From positions 1-14,557 of the forward strand of contig LFFH01000032.1 of NCBI GenBank assembly GCA_001510455.1: a DNA stretch of 14,557 nucleotides, in the 5' to 3' direction. Position 1 is the first letter of the stretch; each line of letters opens with the position of its first letter. This document shows positions 6,942 to 13,992 of the stretch, piece after piece. The DNA is from Actinobacteria bacterium casp-actino8. Its GTDB lineage: Bacteria; Actinomycetota; Acidimicrobiia; Acidimicrobiales; Ilumatobacteraceae. The position numbers and the translations under genes were made by a program. The notes under the pieces are model-generated. The model worked only from the letters and a program-made list of their open reading frames with translations. It searched no databases and was not told the DNA's origin.

Positions 6942-8024
6942 ATGTCCACCCCCCGTCGCTTCCTGAACGTCTCCGTGAGTTTCCTCGTCGCCGGTCTCTT
7001 TCCCATTGCACTGGTGGCCTGCGGTGGTGACGACGGTGAATCGAACGACACGTCCTCCGAGATCGCCGACTCCGCCGATCCGTGCGAAGGCGCCACCGGC
7101 ACGATCACGGTGTACTCGGGCCGCAGCGAGAAGTTGGTCGCCGATCTCTACACATCGTTCTCCACCGACACCGGTATCGGTGTCGAAGTTCGCTACGGCG
7201 ACAGTGGTGAACTCGCTGGACAGATCCTGACCGAGGGTTCGGCCTCCCCCGCCGATGTGTTCTTCTCACAGGACGCCGGAGCACTCGGCGCCGTGTCGCA
7301 GGTCGGACTCTTCGCGACTCTTCCGACGTCGATACTCGATCGTGTTCCTTCCGAGTTCAGCTCACCGATCGGCCACTGGGTCGGAACGAGCGGACGAGTC
7401 CGAGTGATCGTCTACAACCCGACCCTGGTTCCGGCTCCTCCCGCGTCGATCGACGAACTCCTCGACTCGTCATGGAAGGGAAAGATCGGTTTCGCCCCCA
7501 CCAACGCATCGTGGCAATCGTTCGTCACCGCATTGCGCGTGATCCGCGGTGAAGACGCGGCTCGTGAATGGCTGCAGGGTTTCGCCGACAACGATCCGGT
7601 CGCTTACGAGAAGAACGGTGCCGTGCGCGACGCGGTGAACGCCGGCGAGGTGTCGCTCGGACTCGTCAATCACTACTACCTGTTCGAAAAGATCGCCGCC
7701 GAAGGAGCCGACGCGGTGGTGGCGAAGAATCAGTACCTACCCGGTGACATCGGAGGATTGGTCAACGTGGCCGGAGCGGGTGTCCTCGCCGAATCAGGGA
7801 ATCGACGCGCCGCTCAGTGTCTGGTGTCGTACTTCGTCTCCGACACGGGTCAGCAGTACTTCGTCGACGAGTCGTTCGAGTACCCGCTCGTCGGCGGTGT
7901 GGCGCCGGTCGATGGTCAACCTGCCTTCGACGAACTCGATCCTCCCGCCATCGATCTCTCCGATCTGTCCTCCATCGCTGCGACCCAGGAGCTGCTCGCC
8001 GACGTGGGTCTTCTCACGCTCTGA
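6942..8024 (+). CDS. Ferric-iron ABC transporter, substrate-binding lipoprotein (FbpA/FutA type)
   Basis: Extracytoplasmic receptor that captures Fe(III) and delivers it to the permease. The 360 residues begin with a positively charged, hydrophobic signal ending in the lipobox LVAC, so Cys27 should be lipidated. An acidic linker follows. The mature domain starts at TGTITVYSGRSEKLV (from 53), a typical class of the FbpA/FutA/AfuA family, followed by a DSGELAGQI segment and ASPADVFFSQDAGALG. The NHYY motif (243-246) supplies the adjacent tyrosines (Tyr245, Tyr246) that coordinate iron in FbpA. GAAAGG at 6931-6936 gives a good ribosome site. It is the first gene of a three-gene operon. A thiamine or phosphonate receptor is less likely because of the twin tyrosines and the operator. 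Confidence 0.92.
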   Translation: MSTPRRFLNVSVSFLVAGLFPIALVACGGDDGESNDTSSEIADSADPCEGATGTITVYSGRSEKLVADLYTSFSTDTGIGVEVRYGDSGELAGQILTEGSASPADVFFSQDAGALGAVSQVGLFATLPTSILDRVPSEFSSPIGHWVGTSGRVRVIVYNPTLVPAPPASIDELLDSSWKGKIGFAPTNASWQSFVTALRVIRGEDAAREWLQGFADNDPVAYEKNGAVRDAVNAGEVSLGLVNHYYLFEKIAAEGADAVVAKNQYLPGDIGGLVNVAGAGVLAESGNRRAAQCLVSYFVSDTGQQYFVDESFEYPLVGGVAPVDGQPAFDELDPPAIDLSDLSSIAATQELLADVGLLTL

Positions 8025-8039
8025 CGGCACACTGAGGCC

Positions 8040-9563
8040 GTGTCGACGACCCTGAAGATCTCGCGACGATCCCGTCTGCCGGCCCCTTTGGTGGTGCCGG
8101 CAGTTCTGGCCGCCGTTGCATCGCTGGCACCTCTCGCCTATCTCGTCGACGTCGCCTTCGATCGAGGCGCGTCGTATCTGTGGGACGAAATCTGGCAACG
8201 ACGAACTCTCGACCTCGTGGTCCGAAGCGGCCTTCTCGCTGCCGCGGTCACGGCGGCCAGTGTCGCTCTCTCGATTCCGCTCGCCTGGTCGGTGATGCGG
8301 AGCGATCTCGTCGGTCGGCGCGTGTGGCGAGTCGTTCTTGCCCTACCGCTCGCCGTGCCGAGTTATCTGGCGGCTTTCGCCTGGATCAGTTGGGAGTCGT
8401 CCCTCGCCGGATTCTGGGGCGCCTTTCTCGTTCTCACCGCCGTGTCGTATCCGTACGTCTACCTTCCTCTCACGGCCGCCTTCTCACGCCTCGACCAAGC
8501 ACTGGAAGAAATCGCCTCGGTGCACGGTCGTGGTTCCACGACGCGTCTCATGATGCTCGCCGCTCGACAGTGTCGAGGAACGATCGCCGCCGGTTCCCTC
8601 CTCGTGGCGCTCTACGTACTGAGTGACTTCGGCGCAGTTGCCACCATGCGCTACGACGCGTTCACCTGGGTGATCTACGGGGCCTACCGAGCCGGATTCA
8701 ACCCCACTCGCGCCGCCGTCCTGGCCCTCGTTCTCGTGCTCATCGCCTTGGCTCTGGTGGTCGCCGAAGTCGTGGCCCGTGGTCGCGCCGTCACCACCAT
8801 GACGTCACGCGCGGTTGCCCGCCATCGCCCCATTCGACTTCGTCGCAACGCCGTGTGGTTCCAGCTGCTCGCCGTGGCGATCACTGCGGTGTCACTCGTG
8901 TTCCCGGTGTGGCGAATCCTGGTCTGGGTCGACAGTTACGGCCCCGAAGACGGATTCGGTGACGTGATGTCGGCCCTGTGGGGTTCGGTGCGTTATTCGG
9001 TCGTGGCCGCCGTCGCCACTGTTCTAGTTGCGCTCCCGATCGCATTGCTCGTTGCGCGCTATCGAACTCGAACCACACTCCTGCTCGATCGCTCGACCTA
9101 CGTCACCCACGCCCTTCCCGGAATCGTCGTGGCGATCTCGATGGTCTTCATCGGCGTTCGCGTGATGCGTCCCGTGTACCTCGAGGCTCCGCTTCTGGTT
9201 CTCGCGTACGTCGCCCTCTTCCTTCCCCTCGCCGTCGGCGGAATACGGGCGAGTGCCGAGCAGATTCCTCTGGGTCTCGACGACGTGGCGCGTTCGCTCG
9301 GTAGTTCACCGATGGCGGTGGTGCGACGCATCAACCTCCCCCTCGTCGCACCCGGTCTTGCCGCCGCCGCGGCGTTGGTGACATTGGCCGCCATGAAGGA
9401 GCTTCCGGTCACGATGCTTCTTCGTCCCACCGGCACCGAGACTCTCGCCACGCGACTCTGGACGTACACCACCGTGTCGGATTACGCCGGGGCCGGACCG
9501 TACGCTTTGGCGATCATCGTGTTCGTCGCCATCCCCACCGCCATCGCCACCGGACGTCGCTGA
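8040..9563 (+). CDS. Ferric-iron ABC transporter, fused permease (FbpB/SfuB type)
   Basis: Inner-membrane channel of the importer. The 507 residues show about 12 hydrophobic segments in two halves of six, a duplicated binding-protein-dependent permease as in FbpB/SfuB. The ATPase-docking EAA loop is clear in the second half (DDVARSLGSSPMAVVRRINLP, from about 414) and degenerate in the first (EEIASVHGRGSTTRLMMLAA, from about 156), where the terminal Leu-Pro is lost. The GTG start at 8040 is 15 bases after the receptor stop. TGAGG sits only two bases before it, an unusually short spacing, so translation may depend on coupling to the upstream gene. The protein should work with the lipoprotein before it and the ATPase after it. 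Confidence 0.93.
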   Translation: MSTTLKISRRSRLPAPLVVPAVLAAVASLAPLAYLVDVAFDRGASYLWDEIWQRRTLDLVVRSGLLAAAVTAASVALSIPLAWSVMRSDLVGRRVWRVVLALPLAVPSYLAAFAWISWESSLAGFWGAFLVLTAVSYPYVYLPLTAAFSRLDQALEEIASVHGRGSTTRLMMLAARQCRGTIAAGSLLVALYVLSDFGAVATMRYDAFTWVIYGAYRAGFNPTRAAVLALVLVLIALALVVAEVVARGRAVTTMTSRAVARHRPIRLRRNAVWFQLLAVAITAVSLVFPVWRILVWVDSYGPEDGFGDVMSALWGSVRYSVVAAVATVLVALPIALLVARYRTRTTLLLDRSTYVTHALPGIVVAISMVFIGVRVMRPVYLEAPLLVLAYVALFLPLAVGGIRASAEQIPLGLDDVARSLGSSPMAVVRRINLPLVAPGLAAAAALVTLAAMKELPVTMLLRPTGTETLATRLWTYTTVSDYAGAGPYALAIIVFVAIPTAIATGRR

Positions 9564-9589
9564 TCACGATCGCACCGACACCCTTTGCC

Positions 9590-10603
9590 ATGACTGACCA
9601 CCCCACTCTTCGTGTCTCGAACCTCTCGAAGCGCTTCGGCCGAGTCGAGGTCCTGCGCGGCGTGTCGTTCGATGCTCCCGATGGAAGCGTCACTGCGGTG
9701 CTCGGGCCGTCCGGTCAGGGCAAGACCACCTTGTTGAGGCTCATCGCCGGTTTCGAGCGCGTCGATCAGGGTTCCATCGAGATCGATGGTTCTCTCGTCG
9801 GCTCCCCCGACGTCCACGTCCGTCCCGACCGGCGCGGGGTGGGAATCGTCCCGCAGGACGGCGCTCTCTTCCCCCACTTGACGGTGGCCGGCAACATCGG
9901 ATTCGGACTCCCCCGTGGCAGCGCATCTCGCATCGCCGAGATGACACGTCTGGTCGGTCTCGATGGCATGAACGATCGTCGCCCGTCCGAGATCTCGGGT
10001 GGACAACAACAACGGGTCGCTCTCGCTCGCGCCCTCGCACCGTCTCCCCATCTGGTTCTGCTCGACGAACCTTTCTCGGCCCTCGATGCCGGACTTCGGG
10101 CCGGCATCCGCGACGAGGTGATCGCAATTCTTCGTCAGACGGGCACCACGACCCTGCTCGTCACCCATGATCAAGAAGAGGCCATGTCGATCGCCGACCA
10201 CGTGGTGGTTCTGCTCGACGGAGTCGTTGCGCAACAAGGTTCGCCTTCCGACATCTACGAGAGTCCGGCCTCGGTCGAGGTCGCTCGGTTCATCGGCGAC
10301 GCCAATCTCCTCACGGCTCGGGTGGCCGACGGAATGGTCACGCACGTTCTCGGCGCTCAGCCGTGCGATCGCGACGACGGACCGGTCACCGTCCTCGTAC
10401 GACCCGAACAGCTGTCGATCGCCGGAGACGGCCGGCCAGGGATCGTCGAACGCCGTGCTTACTACGGACATGACGGAACCCTCGGGGTGCGCCTCATGAA
10501 CGGCGAACTCGTGTCGGTACGGGTGCCGGTCGAAGATCTGGCCCCGGTCGGTGCCGCAGTCGGGGTCGTGATGCGTGGGTCGGCGTCCCTCTTCGCCGAC
10601 TGA
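9590..10603 (+). CDS. Ferric-iron ABC transporter, ATP-binding subunit (FbpC type)
   Basis: Cytoplasmic ATPase that powers the importer. The 337 residues carry Walker A GPSGQGKTT (39-47), a Q-loop at Gln89 (VPQDGALFPHLTV), signature SGGQQQRVALARAL (136-149), Walker B LVLLDEP (155-161), D-loop SALD (163-166) and switch His193 (LLVTHDQEEAM). A C-terminal TOBE-like regulatory domain (about 250-337) includes VLVRPEQLSI. This architecture is typical of the FbpC/PotA/MalK branch. The ATG lies 26 bases after the permease stop with no visible Shine-Dalgarno, again suggesting coupled translation. Gly-Gln in place of the usual Gly-Cys/Ser in Walker A is a small departure that keeps GKT intact. Substrate assignment rests on the neighbouring receptor. 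Confidence 0.93.
   Translation: MTDHPTLRVSNLSKRFGRVEVLRGVSFDAPDGSVTAVLGPSGQGKTTLLRLIAGFERVDQGSIEIDGSLVGSPDVHVRPDRRGVGIVPQDGALFPHLTVAGNIGFGLPRGSASRIAEMTRLVGLDGMNDRRPSEISGGQQQRVALARALAPSPHLVLLDEPFSALDAGLRAGIRDEVIAILRQTGTTTLLVTHDQEEAMSIADHVVVLLDGVVAQQGSPSDIYESPASVEVARFIGDANLLTARVADGMVTHVLGAQPCDRDDGPVTVLVRPEQLSIAGDGRPGIVERRAYYGHDGTLGVRLMNGELVSVRVPVEDLAPVGAAVGVVMRGSASLFAD
10579..10600. terminator. Possible terminator hairpin at the end of the iron operon
   Basis: GTCGGCG (10579-10585) and CGCCGAC (10594-10600) form a perfect seven-pair stem around an eight-base loop, ending directly before the stop codon of the ATPase gene. The next gene is convergent and ends 26 bases further on. There is no T-run, and a seven-pair stem inside GC-rich coding sequence can arise by chance, so this is weak. 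Confidence 0.25.
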
Positions 10604-10629
10604 GAGCTGCTTTCGACCTTGCGTTCGGG

Positions 10630-11904
10630 CTACTTCTTCTTGCCGAAACCGAAGAGGTGCTGGCCGACCTTGCGCATCTGAATCTCTTCACTGCCCTCGG
10701 TGATCCGGTAACGCCGATGGTGTCGATAGATGTGTTCGAAAGGCATGTGCCGGCTGTATCCGACACCTCCGCACGTCTGCATGGCCCGATCGGCGGCGTC
10801 GCATGCGAGTCGATTGGCGCGGTAGTTGCACATTGCGACGAGGTGCGTGAACTCCATGAAACCTTCCACGTCGGGACGATCGCTCTTCGTGGAGGCATCC
10901 ATCAACCACGCCGTGTATCGAATGAGTTGCCGGAGCATCGCTGCTTCGGTGTGCATTTCGATGAGCGGGAACTGGATCGCCTGGTTGGTCGACAGCTTCT
11001 TTCCCCACGTGACACGCGAGTTGGCGTACGCCACCGCCTCGTCGATGCAGAACTGCGCGGCACCGAGTGACGAGGCGGCCTGACGAATGCGATTCTCGTG
11101 CACGAAGTGCTGTGCCAAGTCGAGACCGTGATCGAGTCGCCCGAACAGAGCACTGTCGGGCACTCGGACGTCGACCATGCTCACCTCGGCGTGGTCGGTG
11201 GGCATGTTGAACGTCCACCAGAAGAAATCGACGTTGAAGCCGGGTGAATCGGTGGGCACCAGGAATGCCGAGATGCCGACGGGACTTCCGGGGTCACCCG
11301 AAGTGCGAGCAAAGATGATGTCGTGGGTCGCGTGGTGCAGACCCGAGTTCCATCTCTTCATTCCGTTGATGACCCATTCGTCACCGTCGCGCACGGCTGT
11401 CGTCTCGAGGAAGGTTGCATCACTCCCGTGGTTCGGTTCGGTGAGACCGAACGCCAGCCGTTTGGTCCCATCGAGGAAACCGGGCATCCATTCCTTCTTC
11501 TGTTCCTCGGTTCCGAAGTCGCGCATCATGAGAACCGTCGGGAAATTGCCGACGATCGAGGATTCGTTCTGCAGGTCATTGTGCAGACCGAGCCCTTTGG
11601 TGGCGAGGTGTTCTCGGATGATCGCCATCTCCAGATTGCTGGCGTCTCGTCCGCCGAACTCGGCTGGCAAGGCGAGCCGGAGCCAACCAGCCGCATCGGC
11701 ACGGCGTCGCATCTCGCGGAGCAACTCCTCCCACTCGGCTCGGGGTACGCCGCCGTTGTCGAAGTCGGTCCGGGCCCACTCACGTCGATGGTCGAAGAAC
11801 CGCTCGTTGTCGTCGGCTGCTTGCAGCGGCTTGATCTCGGCGTCGATGAACGCGTCGAGGGCCTCGAGGGTGGCCTGAACGCTGGCAGGAACGGAGAAAT
11901 CCAT
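10630..11904 (-). CDS. Acyl-CoA dehydrogenase, catalytic Glu in the MCAD position
   Basis: FAD-dependent alpha,beta-dehydrogenation of an acyl-CoA; the substrate is unknown. The 424 residues have the N-terminal helical domain, the FAD/substrate segment GLTEPNHGSDATFLETTA followed by VINGMKRWNSGLHHATHD (mid-protein), and the C-terminal helical domain with QTCGGVGYSRHMPFEHIYR. RITEGSEEIQMRKV near the end places Glu403 where MCAD has Glu376, its catalytic base. It ends with a Lys-Lys-Lys tail. The ATG at 11904 has no Shine-Dalgarno but has a TACGGT hexamer six bases upstream, so the mRNA may be leaderless. It is divergent from a second acyl-CoA dehydrogenase, which suggests a related pathway, and convergent with the iron operon. 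Confidence 0.93.
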   Translation of the reverse strand: MDFSVPASVQATLEALDAFIDAEIKPLQAADDNERFFDHRREWARTDFDNGGVPRAEWEELLREMRRRADAAGWLRLALPAEFGGRDASNLEMAIIREHLATKGLGLHNDLQNESSIVGNFPTVLMMRDFGTEEQKKEWMPGFLDGTKRLAFGLTEPNHGSDATFLETTAVRDGDEWVINGMKRWNSGLHHATHDIIFARTSGDPGSPVGISAFLVPTDSPGFNVDFFWWTFNMPTDHAEVSMVDVRVPDSALFGRLDHGLDLAQHFVHENRIRQAASSLGAAQFCIDEAVAYANSRVTWGKKLSTNQAIQFPLIEMHTEAAMLRQLIRYTAWLMDASTKSDRPDVEGFMEFTHLVAMCNYRANRLACDAADRAMQTCGGVGYSRHMPFEHIYRHHRRYRITEGSEEIQMRKVGQHLFGFGKKK

Positions 11905-11916
11905 GACCCGACCGTA
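11905..11916 (-). promoter_or_regulatory. Putative -10 element for leaderless acyl-CoA dehydrogenase mRNA
   Basis: On the minus strand GGTTACGGTCGGGTC runs into the ATG at 11904. TACGGT fits TANNNT and is six bases from the start codon, the same geometry as before ilvD, where GGTTAC, TCGGG and the spacing also agree. No Shine-Dalgarno is present. Confidence 0.4.
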
Positions 11917-11971
11917 ACCCTCGTCACCCGGCCGACCGAACCCCGGCGTCGGGCCGGACGTACGGGGTGAG

Positions 11972-11977
11972 TAAGGT
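11972..11977 (+). promoter_or_regulatory. Putative -10 hexamer of the FadE30/IpdF-like operon
   Basis: TAAGGT fits TANNNT and is followed two bases later by CTGACACCCCG, an 11-base string also found just after the -10-like TAGGTT of the iron operon. Transcription would start near 11984, within the palindrome at 11975-11999, leaving a leader of about 20 bases without a Shine-Dalgarno. No clear -35 is visible. Confidence 0.35.
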
Positions 11978-11999
11978 TTCTGACACCCCGTCAGATACC
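11975..11999. promoter_or_regulatory. Inverted repeat, putative TetR-family operator
   Basis: GGTTTCTGAC (11975-11984) and GTCAGATACC (11990-11999) are inverted repeats agreeing at nine of ten positions around the spacer ACCCC. The inner TCTGAC-N5-GTCAGA is perfect. It overlaps the putative -10 and start of transcription and ends three bases before ATG 12003, an ideal repressor position. Length and symmetry are typical of TetR-family operators that control acyl-CoA degradation genes. It does not match the mycobacterial KstR2 motif as I remember it. No regulator gene is in the window. Confidence 0.5.
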
Positions 12000-12002
12000 G
12001 CC

Positions 12003-13187
12003 ATGACTGCTCTCGACACCACGACCCGACCCGATCTGCCGAACGACGATCGCGAATTCCGCGAACTCGTTCGCGACTGGCTTCGCAGCAACGTGACCGG
12101 TGAGTTCGCGGCCCTGCGCGGCCGAGGTGGCCCCGGTGACGAAGACATCGGGTTCGACATTCGTGTCGAGTGGGAGAAGGTCCTCGGCGAAGCGGGCTGG
12201 ATCGGACTCGGTTGGCCGAAGGAGTTCGGTGGCCGTGGAGCGACGGTCGATCAGCAGATCATCTGGGCCGAGGAGTACGTGCGGGCCGACGCACCGGCAC
12301 GCACCAATCACATGGGTGAGAACCTTCTCGCTCCCACCATCATCGAATACGGAACCCCCGAACAGTGCGCCCGTTTCCTACCCGGGATCCTTCGCGGCGA
12401 CGAGCGTTGGTGTCAGGGTTACAGCGAGCCCAACGCCGGCAGCGATCTCGCCAACGTTCAGACGAAGGCGCGACTCGAGGGTGACGAGTGGCTGATCGAC
12501 GGCCAGAAAGTCTGGACCTCTCTCGCTCACGTGAGCCACTGGTGTTTCGTCGTGGCTCGCAGTGAACCCGGGTCGCAACGTCATCAAGGTCTGACCTTCT
12601 TCCTCGTTCCGATGGATCAGCCCGGTGTCGAGGTTCGCCCCATCCGTCAGGTGACCGGTGGTGGTGAATTCAACGAGACGTTCTTCACCGAGGCTCGCAC
12701 CACCTCCGACATGGTGGTGGGCCGACCCGGTGACGGCTGGAAGATCGCCATGGCGCTCCTCGGTTACGAACGGGGTATCTCGACCCTTGCGCAGCAGGTG
12801 GGTTTCGAACGCGAACTCGATGCAACCGTCGAACTGGCTCGTCGTTTCGGTCGTATCGACGATCCGGTGATCCGGCAGAAGCTGGCCAGTGCTCACACCG
12901 GTCTCCATCTCTTGAAGTGGAACGCTCTGCGCAGTATGTCGGCCAAGGGTGTTCCTGGCCCCGAAGCGAGTATCTCGAAACTGTTCTGGGGAACCTGGCA
13001 TCGCGATCTCGGTGAACTCATGATGGAGATCATGGGTCCGGCCGGCCTGATCGGTGAGGCCCTTCCCTACGAACTGACCCTCGAACAGAAACTGTTCCTG
13101 TTCACGCGATCCGACACGATCTACGGCGGCTCCAACGAGATCCAGCGCAACGTTCTCGGCGAACGAGTTCTCGGCCTTCCGAAGTAA
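12003..13187 (+). CDS. FadE30-like acyl-CoA dehydrogenase (steroid ring C/D type)
   Basis: FAD-dependent acyl-CoA dehydrogenase of 394 residues. Long stretches match what I recall of M. tuberculosis FadE30, which acts on the CoA thioester of a HIP intermediate during cholesterol ring C/D breakdown: GEFAAL-G-GGPG, WCQGYSEPNAGSDLA, INGQKVWTSLAH-like DGQKVWTSLAH, GSQRHQGL, RSDTIYGGSNEIQRN and ERVLGLP. The usual MCAD base position is Gly375 (IYGGS). Glu256 in LLGYERGIS falls where isovaleryl-CoA dehydrogenase has its base (Glu254), so Glu256 is the likely catalytic residue. I chose ATG 12003 because GTG 11967 would place the palindrome and -10 inside the gene; neither has a Shine-Dalgarno. It is first in a three-gene operon. 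Confidence 0.9.
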   Translation: MTALDTTTRPDLPNDDREFRELVRDWLRSNVTGEFAALRGRGGPGDEDIGFDIRVEWEKVLGEAGWIGLGWPKEFGGRGATVDQQIIWAEEYVRADAPARTNHMGENLLAPTIIEYGTPEQCARFLPGILRGDERWCQGYSEPNAGSDLANVQTKARLEGDEWLIDGQKVWTSLAHVSHWCFVVARSEPGSQRHQGLTFFLVPMDQPGVEVRPIRQVTGGGEFNETFFTEARTTSDMVVGRPGDGWKIAMALLGYERGISTLAQQVGFERELDATVELARRFGRIDDPVIRQKLASAHTGLHLLKWNALRSMSAKGVPGPEASISKLFWGTWHRDLGELMMEIMGPAGLIGEALPYELTLEQKLFLFTRSDTIYGGSNEIQRNVLGERVLGLPK

Positions 13188-13221
13188 TCTCGTCTCGCAG
13201 TCGGCACCAACGGGGGTTCAC

Positions 13222-13992
13222 ATGTCATCTGGTTCTTCGGCTCCGGCCTACGTTCCCGGCCACGGCCTCCTCGCCGGCAAGAACGTTCTGATCACGGCGG
13301 CCGCCGGCAGTGGCATCGGATCATCGACCGCTCGCAAGTGCCTCGAAGAGGGTGCCCGAGTCGTCATCTCCGACAAACACGAACGACGTCTGGCCGAAAC
13401 AGCGGCCGAACTCGGCGTGACCGGCATCCCATGCGACGTCACCGACGAGACGAGTGTTCAGAATCTGATCACCGCGGCGGCCACCGAACTCGGAGGAATC
13501 GACGTTCTGGTGAACAACGCCGGTCTCGGTGGAACCGCCGAGTTGCACGAGATGACCGACGATCAGTGGTCGATCGTTCTCGACGTGACCTTGAACGGAA
13601 CCATGCGATGCACTCGAGCCGCCCTCAACCACATGTACCAACGTGGTCACGGTGTCATCGTCAACAACGCGAGTGTGCTCGGCTGGCGGGCACAAGCCGG
13701 ACAGGCTCATTACGCCGCTGCCAAGGCTGGCGTCATGGCTCTCACCCGATGCGCGGCGATCGAAGCCGCTCCGCGTGGCGTGCGCATCAACGCGGTGTCA
13801 CCGAGCCTCGCCATGCACGCCAACTTGGCCAAGGTCACGAGTGACGAACTCCTCGCCGAACTCACCCAGCGCGAGGCCTTCGGCCGCTACGCCGAGCCAT
13901 GGGAAATCGCCAACGTGATCGTTTTCTTGGCCAGTGACTACTCGAGCTACATGACCGGCGAGGTCGTGTCGGTGAGCAATCAGCACGCATGA
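13222..13992 (+). CDS. IpdF-like short-chain dehydrogenase/reductase
   Basis: NAD(P)-dependent SDR of 256 residues. The cofactor loop is TAAAGSGIG (25-33), one residue longer than the classical TGxxxGxG and with Ala for the first Gly. NNAG is at 98-101, and the catalytic Ser151, Tyr164 and Lys168 (NNASVLGW, then HYAAAKAG) are intact. The N-terminus GHGLLAGK, VISDKHERRLAET, NNASVLGWRAQ, YAAAKAGVMALTRC and the end TGEVVSVSNQH closely resemble mycobacterial IpdF, which oxidises the 5-hydroxy group of HIP-type CoA intermediates. GGGGG at 13212-13216 lies five bases before the ATG, a good ribosome site. It follows the FadE30-like gene by 34 bases and overlaps the next gene by ATGA. Identity with IpdF is judged from memory. 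Confidence 0.88.
   Translation: MSSGSSAPAYVPGHGLLAGKNVLITAAAGSGIGSSTARKCLEEGARVVISDKHERRLAETAAELGVTGIPCDVTDETSVQNLITAAATELGGIDVLVNNAGLGGTAELHEMTDDQWSIVLDVTLNGTMRCTRAALNHMYQRGHGVIVNNASVLGWRAQAGQAHYAAAKAGVMALTRCAAIEAAPRGVRINAVSPSLAMHANLAKVTSDELLAELTQREAFGRYAEPWEIANVIVFLASDYSSYMTGEVVSVSNQHA

Noticed and set aside
11967..12002. GTG start at 11967 for the FadE30-like gene
   Set aside because: It would place the inverted repeat and the -10-like hexamer inside the coding region, and no Shine-Dalgarno precedes it. It remains possible.
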